64,000 bases of DNA, taken from Octadecabacter dasysiphoniae (GTDB taxonomy: Bacteria; Pseudomonadota; Alphaproteobacteria; Rhodobacterales; Rhodobacteraceae). Made by a program: the position numbers and the translations under genes. The notes beneath the pieces were generated by a model. That model did not search any database. It saw only the letters and a program-made list of their open reading frames with translations, and was not told the origin of the DNA. Every line of letters starts with the position of its first letter. Position 1 is the first letter of the stretch. This document shows positions 1-9,336 of the stretch, in pieces. The stretch spans positions 1 to 64,000 of the forward strand of contig NZ_JAKGAQ010000004.1 of the NCBI RefSeq assembly GCF_021532615.1, read 5' to 3'.

Positions 1-2576
1 CTGTTGAACTTGCGGTGGGGGCCGGAGGATTGGGGCTTCTCGCTGCGGTGGGTGGTTCAGGCGGTTCGGAAAGCGCAGAGGCAGAGAATGTCCCTGCGGT
101 GATCACGGGCGATACGACGGGCGATGTGATTGAGGACGAGGCGACAACCCTCACGGCGACGGGCGCGCTTAGCGTCACGGATCCCGATTCCGGCGAGGCG
201 AGCTTTGAGATACAAAATGGCACGGTCGGGACCTACGGCAGCTTTGACATCGATGCGGATGGCGCTTGGACCTACACGGCGGACACCAGGCTGATGGATA
301 TCCAGAACCTCGGTGAGGGCGAGACTCTGACTGACACCTTCACGGTCGCAACGGCGGATGGCACGGAAGAGACCGTGACCGTGACGATCACCGGGGTCAA
401 TGATGCGGCGGTGATCACGGGCGAGACGACGGGTGGCGTAACTGAGGACGAGGCGACAACCCTCACGGCGACCGGCGTACTCAGCGTGACGGATGTCGAT
501 ACCGGCGAGGCGAGCTTTGTGGCGCAGAGTGGTACGGTGGGCAGCTACGGCAGCTTTGACATCGATACGCAGGGTGTCTGGACCTACACGGCGGACAGCA
601 AGCAGATGGATATCCAGAACCTCGGTCAGGGCAATACTCTGACCGATACCTTCACGGTCACAACGCTGGATGGCACCACTGAGACCGTGACAGTGACGAT
701 CACCGGGGTCGATGAGCCGTTCGACTTCGGTGACATTGAGGATGACCTCGACTTGCGCGGATTTGTGATCAACGGAGTGTCGACGGAGGACTATTCTGGC
801 TTTTCGGTCAGCGGGGCAGGGGATGTGAATGGCGACGGGTTCGACGATCTGATCGTAGGCGCGTGGGGCGACGATCCAAACGGCACTGATTCCGGCGCGA
901 GCTTTGTGGTGTTTGGCAAGGGGGACGGCGATGCGGTGAATCTGTCCGACGTCGAAGCAGGCACCGGTGGGTTTGTGATAAATGGTGTGTCAGCGAATGA
1001 CTGGTCCGGCCGGTCGGTCAGCTGGGCAGGGGATGTGAATGGCGACGGCTTGGACGATCTGATCGTCGGGGCGCCTTTCAATGATCCAAACGGCACTGAT
1101 TCCGGCGCGAGTTTCGTGGTGTTTGGTAAGGCGGACGGAGAGGCGGTGGAGCTGTCGGATGTCCAAGCAGGCATCGGTGGGTTTGTGATCAACGGTGTGT
1201 CGTCGTTTGACTGGTCCGGCAGGTCGGTGAGCGGGGCGGGAGATGTGAATGGCGACGGCTTGGACGATCTGATCGTGGGCGCGCAGCATGACGATCCCAA
1301 CGGCGCCTATTCCGGTGCGAGCTTTGTGGTCTTTGGCAAGAGTGACGGGACCGCGGTGGAGCTGTCCGACATCGAGGACGGCCTTGGCGGCTTTGTGATC
1401 AATGGTGTGTCGGAGGGTGACTACTCTGGCGCTTCGGTGAGTGGTGCGGGCGATGTGAACGGCGACGGGCTCGATGATCTGATCGTCGGGGCATTCAGAG
1501 ATGATCCGAATGGCAATAGTGACTCAGGCGCGAGTTTTGTGGTGTTTGGCAAGGCGGACGGAGAGGCGGTGGCGCTGTCAGAAATTGAGGCGGACGACAA
1601 CGACGGCGGCTTTGTGATCAATGGCGTATCAGCGAATGACAACTCTGGCGCTTCGGTCAGCGACGCGGGCGACGTGAACGGCGACGGGTTTGACGATCTG
1701 ATCGTGGGTGCACTGTTTGATGATCCGAACGGCAATAATGCCTCCGGTGCGAGCTTTGTGGTGTTCGGCAAGGCGGATGGTACCGCGGTGGAGCTGTCGG
1801 ACATTGAAAACGGCACTGGCGGGTTTGTGATCAACGGGGTGTCGGAGGAAGACTACTCTGGCTTTTCAGTCAGCAGTGCTGGGGATGTGGATGGCAACGG
1901 GTTCGATGATCTGATCATCGGCGCCCCTGGCGACGATCCATATGGCAATAGCTCAGGCGCGAGCTTTGTGGTGTTTGGCAAGGCAGATGGCGATGCAGTG
2001 GAACTGTCGGACATTGAGGCGGGCATCGGCGGTTTTGTGATCAACGGGGCGTCGATGGGAGACAACTTCGGCTATTCGGTCAGCGGTGCTGGTGATGTGA
2101 ATGGCGACGGGTTCGACGATCTGATCTTGGGGGCGCGGTTTGACGATCCTGAGGGTGAAAATTCGGGCGCGAGTCTTGTGGTGTTTGGCGGAAATTTTTC
2201 GGGGTTTGCGACGCAGGTCGGGACCGCAGGCGATGACGATTTGAGCGGCACAATCGGCACTGATGTGATTTTTGCCGGAGCTGGTGATGACATCATTTAT
2301 GGCGGTGGTGGCTTCAATTGGCTGTCGGGCGGGCAGGGCGCGGATACCTACCTCTTCGGCGATGATGCAGGGCTGACCTGGTTGATCGATTTTAACCCGG
2401 ACGAAGGTGACCAGCTCGACCTCGTTTATTTTGGTTTCGACGACTTCGCGGCATTCGAAGCGGTGGTTAGCGAAAGTGAGGGGGATACACAGATTGAACT
2501 GGACGACAACATTGCGGTGTTCCTAAATGACGTCAGTCCTGACGTCCTGACACCTGACAGCGTGATCCTCGCATGA
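1..2576 (+). CDS. VCBS/FG-GAP/RTX type I-secreted adhesin (5' partial)
   Basis: The frame is open from base 3 with no start in sight, so the gene begins upstream; about 857 residues are visible. A Gly/Ala-rich hydrophobic stretch comes first. Two cadherin-like VCBS repeats of about 104 residues follow (residues 33-236), each with 'GTVGTYGSFDID.GAWTYTAD'-like cores. Seven FG-GAP repeats of about 70 residues come next (253-730), each with the integrin-like calcium loop 'DVNGDGxDDLIVGA'. The tail has degenerate RTX nonapeptides ('GAGDDIIYGGGG') and a hydrophobic-ended C-terminus ('VILA'), typical of substrates of type I secretion. Seven blades would make a complete beta-propeller. The stop overlaps the SapC-like start (ATGA) and the secretion genes follow, so it is very probably exported by them as a surface or biofilm protein. 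The ligand is unknown. Confidence 0.9.
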   Translation, partial: VELAVGAGGLGLLAAVGGSGGSESAEAENVPAVITGDTTGDVIEDEATTLTATGALSVTDPDSGEASFEIQNGTVGTYGSFDIDADGAWTYTADTRLMDIQNLGEGETLTDTFTVATADGTEETVTVTITGVNDAAVITGETTGGVTEDEATTLTATGVLSVTDVDTGEASFVAQSGTVGSYGSFDIDTQGVWTYTADSKQMDIQNLGQGNTLTDTFTVTTLDGTTETVTVTITGVDEPFDFGDIEDDLDLRGFVINGVSTEDYSGFSVSGAGDVNGDGFDDLIVGAWGDDPNGTDSGASFVVFGKGDGDAVNLSDVEAGTGGFVINGVSANDWSGRSVSWAGDVNGDGLDDLIVGAPFNDPNGTDSGASFVVFGKADGEAVELSDVQAGIGGFVINGVSSFDWSGRSVSGAGDVNGDGLDDLIVGAQHDDPNGAYSGASFVVFGKSDGTAVELSDIEDGLGGFVINGVSEGDYSGASVSGAGDVNGDGLDDLIVGAFRDDPNGNSDSGASFVVFGKADGEAVALSEIEADDNDGGFVINGVSANDNSGASVSDAGDVNGDGFDDLIVGALFDDPNGNNASGASFVVFGKADGTAVELSDIENGTGGFVINGVSEEDYSGFSVSSAGDVDGNGFDDLIIGAPGDDPYGNSSGASFVVFGKADGDAVELSDIEAGIGGFVINGASMGDNFGYSVSGAGDVNGDGFDDLILGARFDDPEGENSGASLVVFGGNFSGFATQVGTAGDDDLSGTIGTDVIFAGAGDDIIYGGGGFNWLSGGQGADTYLFGDDAGLTWLIDFNPDEGDQLDLVYFGFDDFAAFEAVVSESEGDTQIELDDNIAVFLNDVSPDVLTPDSVILA
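94..711 (+). repeat. Tandem VCBS domain repeat, 2 copies
   Basis: Two in-frame copies of about 312 bases; 'gtgatcacggg' recurs at 99 and 411. Each encodes one VCBS (Ig-like, cadherin-like) domain. The paralog at 9857-11281 carries one copy. Confidence 0.85.
757..2193 (+). repeat. Tandem FG-GAP repeat, 7 copies of about 210 bases
   Basis: The word 'tttgtga' of the GFVINGVS motif recurs at 762, 972, 1182, 1392, 1611, 1824 and 2034, a period of 210-219 bases. Each unit encodes GFVINGVS, a hydroxyl/acid-rich turn, AGDVNGDGxDDLIVGA, DDPNG, SGASFVVFGK and AVELSDIE. Nucleotide similarity between units is high, which suggests recent tandem duplication or homogenisation. The seven units are expected to close one propeller. 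Confidence 0.9.
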
Positions 2577-3379
2577 GCGCGCGTGATTGGCAAAAGGTCA
2601 CACGTCAGCGGCACGGTGAGCGAACTTGGCACCATGTGACGAACTTTACCTTTGCCGCTGGTTTGCGCCATGCAGTACTGACAACGTCCGAGATCGCGCG
2701 GTGTGCGCTCGCTTTTCCAGTCGTGTTTGGCGCAGACGGAGCACCTGTTGCGCTCTTGCGGGTCACCGCACCACGTTCGATTTTTGTGTCGGTAAAAGGG
2801 GCTTGGCGCGCAGCTGTATTGCCTGAAATTCTGCGGCTTTATCCGTTTCATGCTGACGTCCAGTCTGACAAGCAGGGTGAAGTTACATTGTGGGTCGACG
2901 AGGCCAGTGGTTGTGTCAGTCGTGACAAGTGTGGGCTGTCGTTTTTTACGCCTGAAGGGCTTACGCAAGACCTGGCAGACATTGCCGAGGCATTCGCGCG
3001 GCGGCATCGGGATGCAACGAAGCTGTCAGCTTGTTATGGGGCGATGGAGGCTTGCCGGCTTCTGGCGCCCTTGACCGAAGGTGAAAATGGCGGCGAGGAA
3101 CCGGCTGCTTATCGTCGTGTAGATGCGGAGCGTTTGGCGGCGCTGACTGAAACCGAAATGCTGACGCTGCACCGAAACGGGGCGTTGGGGTTGGCGCAGG
3201 CCTGTGCGCTTTCGATGGGTCATATGGACTGGATGCAGCGGGCAGAAGCGCGGATTTCTTGCGCTGAACCCTCATCGTCCAAAACAAGCAAAGTGGCCGG
3301 TTTCCTTGCAGAAGTTGGACGCGCGCAGGCACAAGACGCGGAGCTATTTACGAGCGCTTCGCTTCAGGCTGCTCGATGA
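2573..3379 (+). CDS. SapC-like family protein
   Basis: A 268-residue protein that I place in the SapC-like family (named after the Campylobacter S-layer locus) from its overall pattern, including 'NFTFAAGLRHAVLTTSEIARCALAFPVVF' near the N-terminus. That region, residues 22-50, aligns with the usual opening of the family in which an early 'HW' and 'P' are followed by a conserved 'E...aa..fPivF' block. No signal peptide or membrane segment is seen. The start codon overlaps the adhesin stop and its own stop overlaps the next start (both ATGA), so its translation is coupled to the adhesin and to the outer-membrane factor. In proteobacteria such genes often sit beside secreted repeat proteins; the biochemical role is unknown. 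Confidence 0.7.
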   Translation: MSARDWQKVTRQRHGERTWHHVTNFTFAAGLRHAVLTTSEIARCALAFPVVFGADGAPVALLRVTAPRSIFVSVKGAWRAAVLPEILRLYPFHADVQSDKQGEVTLWVDEASGCVSRDKCGLSFFTPEGLTQDLADIAEAFARRHRDATKLSACYGAMEACRLLAPLTEGENGGEEPAAYRRVDAERLAALTETEMLTLHRNGALGLAQACALSMGHMDWMQRAEARISCAEPSSSKTSKVAGFLAEVGRAQAQDAELFTSASLQAAR

Positions 3380-4725
3380 TTTTGAGAGCACGCATAGGGT
3401 TTATGGCGACGGCTGTTCTTGCAGCCTGTGTATCTGCGCCTGAAATATTGGAGCCGCCTGTTCCTGAACCAGAATTACGTGTTCCAGCGGCCGCTGTCAC
3501 AACAGCAGTCACACGAATTCCCAGTTTAGCGGATTCGCCTTTTGGCAGTCTTATTGCCACCGCGGTTATGTCGAGTCCGGTGACAGCGGGAGAGGCAGCG
3601 ACTGTGGCCGAAACCCAAGCAGGACTGCGCGGTGCCGAGGGGGCATTTCGTCCTGTGATTTCAGTCGGGGCAGACGCCGACAGCAGTTCGTCCACTGGGC
3701 TTGGCAATGTTGACGTGTCGCCCGTGTTGGAATTGACGCAGCTCGTTTATGATGGTGGGGTCAGTCGTTCGCGTATTGTCGAGGCACGCGCCAGTGTGGA
3801 TCGCAGTATCGGCACACGAATTGTGAGCACATCTGCCACGACCCTGACCGCGGTTGAAACGTATCTCAGCGTTGTGATGCAGCGAAAGTTGTTCATCGCG
3901 GCGAGCGATACCGTTGCTGCACTCGAAAGTTTGCAGGATCGCATCGATGAGCGGGCCGAAGCCGGGGCAGGTATTCAAACCGATATCTTAGCGGCGCGCA
4001 GTGCGTTAGCCGATGCGACGGCCCGTCAAGTTGCCGCGCGTGCGGAACTGCAACAGGCGGAGGCGGCTTACGCTGAGGTTTTCGATCATCATCCGCCGCC
4101 AGATCTACCTGCGCCTGTTTCTGCGCCGCTTTTATCCAATGACATGCTTGAAGATTTGACCCGCACCAGCCCGAGACTGCGGACTGCGAATGCGAATATT
4201 GCAGCGTTTGAGGCGGGTCTTGATGCGGTGAGGGCAGGCCGCTCGCCGCAGGTGTCTTTAGAGGCGACCGCCGAACCTGATTTCGGAGGAGACTCCGATA
4301 TTGGTCTGGGTCTGAGCGTTGATTACCCTCTTTATTCGCAGGGCCGATTAACCGCCGCTATCGATGCTGCTGAGGCGCAGTTAAGCGCCGCAATTGCAGA
4401 ACGTGCTGCGCTGGAACGGGCTTTGGCGCGCGCGCTGGCGAATGTAATTTCCGAGCGCGAAACTGGCGCGGCACGTGTGGCCGCTGCGCAAAATGCCCTT
4501 GATGCAAATGCGGCCACATTAGAAGCGGCTCGCGAACAATTCCAAATTGGCCGACGTAGCTTGCTCGAACTTCTTGATGCGGAACTCGACACCTTCGAGG
4601 CAAATCAGGTTCTTATTTCGGCACAAAATGATCGCGCGCTGACCGGATGGGCGGCACTCGCGCTGACTGGCGACATATTGGCCGTGTTCGACATTTCGTT
4701 GTCGCAGGAAAGACCAACACCATGA
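3376..4725 (+). CDS. TolC-family outer-membrane channel of the type I secretion system
   Basis: A 449-residue outer-membrane efflux protein. The N-terminus has a lipoprotein-like signal with a lipobox 'LAAC' (Cys about residue 18), so it may be lipid-anchored as well as a trimeric barrel/tunnel. Two long helical halves rich in Ala, Glu and Arg are visible (for example 'AEAGAGIQTDILAARSALADATARQVAARAELQQAEAAYAEVF', shown here only to locate the first half near residues 190-235), with the typical 'YxQGRLTAAIDAAEAQL' and 'QFQIGRRSLLELLDAE' elements in the second half. It is coupled by ATGA overlaps to the genes on both sides. It should form the exit duct for the flanking RTX adhesins. Confidence 0.88.
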   Translation: MILRARIGFMATAVLAACVSAPEILEPPVPEPELRVPAAAVTTAVTRIPSLADSPFGSLIATAVMSSPVTAGEAATVAETQAGLRGAEGAFRPVISVGADADSSSSTGLGNVDVSPVLELTQLVYDGGVSRSRIVEARASVDRSIGTRIVSTSATTLTAVETYLSVVMQRKLFIAASDTVAALESLQDRIDERAEAGAGIQTDILAARSALADATARQVAARAELQQAEAAYAEVFDHHPPPDLPAPVSAPLLSNDMLEDLTRTSPRLRTANANIAAFEAGLDAVRAGRSPQVSLEATAEPDFGGDSDIGLGLSVDYPLYSQGRLTAAIDAAEAQLSAAIAERAALERALARALANVISERETGAARVAAAQNALDANAATLEAAREQFQIGRRSLLELLDAELDTFEANQVLISAQNDRALTGWAALALTGDILAVFDISLSQERPTP

Positions 4726-6896
4726 CCAAAGCGCAAGTTATTCAGCTTGATCAAGGCCGCACCGATCCCCCAAAGGAAACAGGTGCAACGTCGCTCGAGG
4801 CTTGTGTCATGTATGTTGCCGCGATGTTGGACCGACCTGTGACACTGACTGCTCTCCAAGAGATGCAAGATGATGTCTCGGGCGTAGCGAAGCAGGATTC
4901 CACCAGCCCAGAGCAAGGTGTCAGGGCCGCAATTGCTGCGGCTGAACGCGCCGGCATGCAGGCCGCTTTCGGTCGCCGTGAAGCCGCAAACCTGAATGCA
5001 ATGGCTTTGCCTGCCATTCTGACCCTGCGCGAGGGTGGCGCGCTTGTGGTTTTGGCAAAACTGAAATCAGGAATGCTGTCTGTTTATGATCCCGAAAGAG
5101 GGGATGGCACAGGCCAAATCACGCTTGACGCGGTGACAGATCATCACACCGGCCATGTCTTGTTGCTGCGCGCTATTCCTCGTGAAGACATGGCAACCGG
5201 TGATGGCGCACGGGGGCATTGGTTCTGGTCTGCGTTGGCCGCAAATCGCTGGGCATACGCCCAAGTGGTTCTTGCGGCGGCCTTAGCCAATGTTTTGGGT
5301 TTGGTTACATCGCTGTTCACGATGGTTGTCTACGACCGCATTTTGCCCAACGAAGCAACGGAGTCGTTGATTGCATTGACGATTGGCGTGGGGATCGCGC
5401 TGATCTTTGATTTTGTAATCAAGCTTCTGCGTGCGGGCTTTATCGACCGTGCCGGGCGGCGTGCGGACATGACAATGGGGCGGCGTATTTTTGACCACCT
5501 GCTCGATGTGCAGATCAGTGCACATCGCGGTTCCACCGGTGCGACCGCAGCGACGTTACGGGAATTTGAGAGCATACGCGATTTCTTCACCTCTGCGACG
5601 CTGGTTGCGGTGATTGATCTGCCTTTCGTCATACTCTTTGTCTTTGTTGTCTGGTTGATCGGCGGACCACTCGCACTGATCCCGGCAGTGGCCATCCCCT
5701 TGGTTTTGGTCATCGGGATCGTAGTTCAGCCAATTCTTGGACGTCTTGCGGAGCGTAGTTTCACTCAAGGTCAGTCAAAGCAGTCCGTTCTTGTTGAAAC
5801 GCTGTCCGGTTTGGAAGCAATCAAGGCCGCTGGCGCCGCACGCCGGATGCGGACCCGTTGGGAAGAGGCGGTGGACCAACAATCCAGCTACACGACGAAA
5901 AGTCGGAGCGTGACGCAGTTTGTCATCAATGCCACAGGCTTCATACAGCAGACGTCGCAAATCCTGATTGTGTTCTACGGCGTTTTTCTGATCTCTGCAG
6001 GAACACTCAGCATGGGGGCGCTTATCGCGTCGGTGATCTTGACCGGTCGCGCATTGGCACCGTTGGCACAGCTTGCACAAACGCTGACACGGCTTAATCA
6101 GGCCCGTAGTTCTTACCGCAGCCTGAACACCTTGATGCGGTTTGAGAGCGAACGGCCGCAGGGGCGCAGTTGGCTCAGTCGGCCCCGGCTCGATGGTGCG
6201 ATCCGTTTTGATAAGGTGCATTTTACATATCCCGACGCCCAAACTGACGCGCTCAGCGGAGTTTCGTTCAGCATCGAACCCGGTGAGAAGGTGGCGATCA
6301 TCGGGCGCATTGGATCGGGAAAAAGTACCATAGCACGGCTTTTGCTAGGCCTTTATCAGCCGCGCGAAGGGGCCGTTATGATCGATGGAACGGACATTCG
6401 TCAGATTGATCCCGGGGACCTGCGCCGCAATGTGGGCGCGGTCTTGCAGGATGTTTGGCTGTTCTCGGGGACCATTCGTGACAACATCGCTGTGGGCGCC
6501 CCACGTCCGCGTGATGAAGACGTGCTAGAGGCTGCGCGTATCGCTGGTGTTGACGAGTTTGTTGCGCGACATCCGATGGGCTTTGATCAAATTTTGGAAG
6601 AACGAGGTGCCGGGCTTTCGGGTGGCCAAAAGCAGGCCATCACACTGGCTCGGGCACTGTTGGGTCAACCGTCGGTGCTGCTGCTCGATGAACCGACAAG
6701 CGCGATGGATGTTCAGAGCGAAGCCGCCGTCATTGCCCGATTGCGGGACGCCGCTGCGGACCGAACAATGGTGATTGTGACTCATCGTACAAGCCTTCTG
6801 TCACTGGTGGACCGCGTTATTGTTCTCGAAAATGGACAGGTGGTGGCCGACGGTCCGAAGGGCCAAATTTTGCGAAGTAGTGATGGGGGTAGCTGA
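4722..6896 (+). CDS. Type I secretion ABC transporter (permease/ATPase)
   Basis: I chose the ATG at 4722, which overlaps the previous stop as ATGA, over an in-frame start at 4647; this gives 724 residues. Residues 20-150 resemble a C39 peptidase-like domain, but the catalytic Cys/Gly motif is not seen ('SLEACVMYVA'), as in HlyB-type exporters that do not cleave a leader. A transmembrane domain spans about 170-420. The nucleotide-binding domain follows, with Walker A 'GRIGSGKST' near 526, signature 'LSGGQ' near 632, Walker B 'VLLLDEPTSAMD' near 652 and the H-loop 'VTHRTS'. It is an inner-membrane exporter that would work with the adjacent HlyD-like and TolC-like proteins on the VCBS/RTX substrates encoded on both sides. 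Confidence 0.9.
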   Translation: MTKAQVIQLDQGRTDPPKETGATSLEACVMYVAAMLDRPVTLTALQEMQDDVSGVAKQDSTSPEQGVRAAIAAAERAGMQAAFGRREAANLNAMALPAILTLREGGALVVLAKLKSGMLSVYDPERGDGTGQITLDAVTDHHTGHVLLLRAIPREDMATGDGARGHWFWSALAANRWAYAQVVLAAALANVLGLVTSLFTMVVYDRILPNEATESLIALTIGVGIALIFDFVIKLLRAGFIDRAGRRADMTMGRRIFDHLLDVQISAHRGSTGATAATLREFESIRDFFTSATLVAVIDLPFVILFVFVVWLIGGPLALIPAVAIPLVLVIGIVVQPILGRLAERSFTQGQSKQSVLVETLSGLEAIKAAGAARRMRTRWEEAVDQQSSYTTKSRSVTQFVINATGFIQQTSQILIVFYGVFLISAGTLSMGALIASVILTGRALAPLAQLAQTLTRLNQARSSYRSLNTLMRFESERPQGRSWLSRPRLDGAIRFDKVHFTYPDAQTDALSGVSFSIEPGEKVAIIGRIGSGKSTIARLLLGLYQPREGAVMIDGTDIRQIDPGDLRRNVGAVLQDVWLFSGTIRDNIAVGAPRPRDEDVLEAARIAGVDEFVARHPMGFDQILEERGAGLSGGQKQAITLARALLGQPSVLLLDEPTSAMDVQSEAAVIARLRDAAADRTMVIVTHRTSLLSLVDRVIVLENGQVVADGPKGQILRSSDGGS

Positions 6897-6898
6897 AG

Positions 6899-8203
6899 AT
6901 GGGCCGTGAACTGGACGATCTGACACGTGAACTAAGAGGACGGATGCCGGTGCGCGCATCCTTGCTGTTGCTGGCGATTTTTTCCTTTTTTGTGCTTGCC
7001 GTTTTGTGGGCTGCAAACGCAGAGCTTGACGATGTGACCCGCGCGGAAGGGCGTGTTGTTCCTTCTGGTGATCTACAGGTGATCCAAGCCACCGAGCAGG
7101 GCGTGCTGCGCGCGTTGTACGTGGGCGAAGGCGAGATTGTGGAAAGCGGCGATATCTTGATGGAATTAGACGGAGAACTTCTAACAGGTCAGCTTGATCA
7201 AGAACTCCAACGGGCCCACGGATTGCGCGCGCGCATTCAGCGATTGCGTGCCGAAATCGATGGATCAAACCTAACCTTCAGCACCGAACTCGCCGCTCTT
7301 GCCCCGGACGTCGTGTCTGCCGAGGCCGCACTTTATTCCGCCCGACGAACTGAATTGCAGGGGCAGATTGACATTCTCGAACGCCGTCGGGAACAGCGCA
7401 TACAAGAAAACACCGAAGCGGAAGTCGATTTGGCGACTGCTCAGGACATGGCCAGTATTGCAACCGAAGAACGCGCGCTGCTGGAACCTCTTGTGCAGCG
7501 TGGCCTTGAACCTGAAACATCGATTTTGGCACTGCGCCGCACAGAGGCAGAGGTCAGCGGTACGGTGACGCGGGCAGGGGCATCTCTCGCACGATTTCAA
7601 TCCGCCCTTGCCGAAATCGATGACCAGATTGCCGCCGAGCGTAATCGCTACCGCGCCGAAGCGATGTCTGATCTTGCACTGGCGACCAACGAACTGGCAG
7701 CCCTGAATGCTGTGCTGCCCTCACTTGAAACACGAGCCGGGCGCGCGGTGATGCGGGCGCCGGTCCGCGGCGTCGTCAACCTTATTCACCGCACCACTAT
7801 TGGCGCGGCGGTGCAACGTGGCGAAGAATTGATTGAGATCGTGCCACTTGAAGGCGGCTTAAGCATTGAAGCCTACGTGCGCCCCTCCGACATTGCGTTT
7901 CTGCGCCCAGATCAACCGGTCAAGATCAATTTGACAGCATACGATTTTAGCCGCTACGGCGCGCTCGACGGGGTTATCACGAGGATCGGGGCCGATGCTG
8001 TTACGCGATCCGAACGTGACGAACAGGCGGTGTTCGTCATCAGTATTCGTACTGAAGACACTTTGACCGATGTGGATGGTGCAGACGTGACGATCATACC
8101 CGGCATGATCGCAGAGGTGGACATCCTTGCGGGTCGTAAAACGGTGCTGGACTACCTTATCCGTCCTGTAATCCGCGTGAAGGATCGGGCGTTCCTCGAG
8201 TAG
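6899..8203 (+). CDS. HlyD-family periplasmic adaptor of the type I secretion system
   Basis: A 434-residue membrane-fusion protein starting two bases after the ABC transporter stop. There is a short cytoplasmic N-terminus, one transmembrane helix at about residues 18-38 ('ASLLLLAIFSFFVLAVLWAA'), and a lipoyl-like half-motif 'VIQATEQGVLRALYVGEGEIVESGDILMELD' (residues 60-91). A long coiled-coil hairpin covers about 95-270, followed by the returning beta-barrel with 'APVRGVVNLIHRTTIGAAVQRGEELIEIVP'. This is the standard PrtE/HlyD layout. It should bridge the ABC exporter to the TolC-like channel. Confidence 0.9.
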   Translation: MGRELDDLTRELRGRMPVRASLLLLAIFSFFVLAVLWAANAELDDVTRAEGRVVPSGDLQVIQATEQGVLRALYVGEGEIVESGDILMELDGELLTGQLDQELQRAHGLRARIQRLRAEIDGSNLTFSTELAALAPDVVSAEAALYSARRTELQGQIDILERRREQRIQENTEAEVDLATAQDMASIATEERALLEPLVQRGLEPETSILALRRTEAEVSGTVTRAGASLARFQSALAEIDDQIAAERNRYRAEAMSDLALATNELAALNAVLPSLETRAGRAVMRAPVRGVVNLIHRTTIGAAVQRGEELIEIVPLEGGLSIEAYVRPSDIAFLRPDQPVKINLTAYDFSRYGALDGVITRIGADAVTRSERDEQAVFVISIRTEDTLTDVDGADVTIIPGMIAEVDILAGRKTVLDYLIRPVIRVKDRAFLE

Positions 8204-8256
8204 AGCCGATGACGAAGACGCAATTCCCCAACCATGAGTAGACATAGGATGCCGAC

Positions 8257-9327
8257 GTGACAGCGACAGATACAGACACACCGAAACTTGCCATTCACGG
8301 ATCAAGGCTTTTCACGTCATGGCTGGCGGACCAGAAGGCCAGCTTAGCCTTTACAACATATCAGGCTGGCAAACTGTTCCTGATCGGCATGAAACCCGGT
8401 GGTGAATTGTCGGTATTTGAACGCACGTTTGATCGCTGCATGGGGCTGGCGGCTGGTGACGGGCGGCTTTGGATGAGCTCGCTTTATCAACTCTGGCGCT
8501 TTGAAAACTTCCTTGATCCCGGAACCGTTGCAGACGGGCACGATGCGATGTTCGTACCGGTGACGGGCCACACAACCGGCGACGCGGACATCCATGATAT
8601 TCACATCCGCGCTGATGGGACTCCATTGTTTGTGGTCACGCGTTTCAACTGCATTGCCACATTGAGTGATCGTGGATCGTTTAGCCCGGTTTGGAACCCA
8701 CCATTTATTGATCGTATCGCCGCCGAGGACCGTTGCCACCTAAACGGCATGGCAGTGCAGGACGATGTGCCCCGTTTCGTAACCTGTGTCGGGCGTTCGA
8801 ATGTGGCTGAGGGTTGGCGCGACCACCGCCAAAATGGCGGACTGTTGATCGATGTCGAAAGCGGTGAAACGGTGGTGGAGGGGCTATCCATGCCCCATTC
8901 GCCGCGTGTGTATGATGGTCAGCTTTGGGTGCTTCAAACGGGCACCGGAGAGTTCGGGCGTGTTGACATCGCGACGGGTCAATTTGAACCGGTATGCTTT
9001 TTGCCAGGTTTCGCGCGGGGTTTGACGTTCGTGGGCGACTACGCGGTCATCGGTTTGTCACGGCCGCGCGGCAGCGATACTTTTGAAGGGCTCGCGTTGA
9101 ATGAACGCCTAAAGCGTGAGGGCGCGTTGGCGAAATGCGCAATCTGCATCGTCAATCTGAAAACCGGCGATCTAGAGCATCGGCTGGATATCGATGGTGT
9201 CGTGCAGGAACTTTACGATGTTGCGGTTCTTCCGGGTATTCGCAGACCGATGGCGCTGGGATTTCGGACCGAACAGATCAGATTTGCGATCCGTCCAGAT
9301 GTGGGCGCAGATATACTCGGAAAGTAG
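8257..9327 (+). CDS. TIGR03032-like conserved protein
   Basis: A 356-residue soluble protein beginning with GTG 53 bases after the HlyD-like gene. I recognise the TIGR03032/DUF4915-like pattern: 'LAFTTYQAGKLFLIG', 'RTFDRCMGLA', 'LWMSSLYQLWRFEN', 'DIHDIHIRADGTPLFVVTRFNCIATL', 'FIDRIAAEDRCHLNGMA' and 'LSMPHSPRVYDGQLWVL'. The periodic GxL(W/F)V strands suggest a beta-propeller. The function is not known; the family includes proteins fused to or near glycosyl- and sulfotransferase-type genes. It is in the same direction as the secretion operon and likely co-transcribed, so a role in surface-protein modification or quality control is possible but only inferred. Confidence 0.75.
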   Translation: MTATDTDTPKLAIHGSRLFTSWLADQKASLAFTTYQAGKLFLIGMKPGGELSVFERTFDRCMGLAAGDGRLWMSSLYQLWRFENFLDPGTVADGHDAMFVPVTGHTTGDADIHDIHIRADGTPLFVVTRFNCIATLSDRGSFSPVWNPPFIDRIAAEDRCHLNGMAVQDDVPRFVTCVGRSNVAEGWRDHRQNGGLLIDVESGETVVEGLSMPHSPRVYDGQLWVLQTGTGEFGRVDIATGQFEPVCFLPGFARGLTFVGDYAVIGLSRPRGSDTFEGLALNERLKREGALAKCAICIVNLKTGDLEHRLDIDGVVQELYDVAVLPGIRRPMALGFRTEQIRFAIRPDVGADILGK

Positions 9328-9336
9328 GAACGCGGT

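Noticed and set aside
3..14. GTG at 15 as the true start of the large adhesin
   Set aside because: The frame is open to base 3, and the paralog shows that the N-terminal prefix should extend well upstream.
757..2193. Regular repeats considered as CRISPR or minisatellite
   Set aside because: The 210-base units are in frame, fully coding and without spacers.
791..2296. Several open minus-strand frames antisense to the FG-GAP repeats
   Set aside because: They repeat with the same period as the coding repeats and are Pro/Ser-rich mirror frames without ribosome sites.
4647..4721. Longer N-terminus of the type I secretion ABC protein from 4647
   Set aside because: It lies wholly inside the outer-membrane factor gene; the ATG at 4722 overlaps the stop exactly as at the neighbouring junctions.
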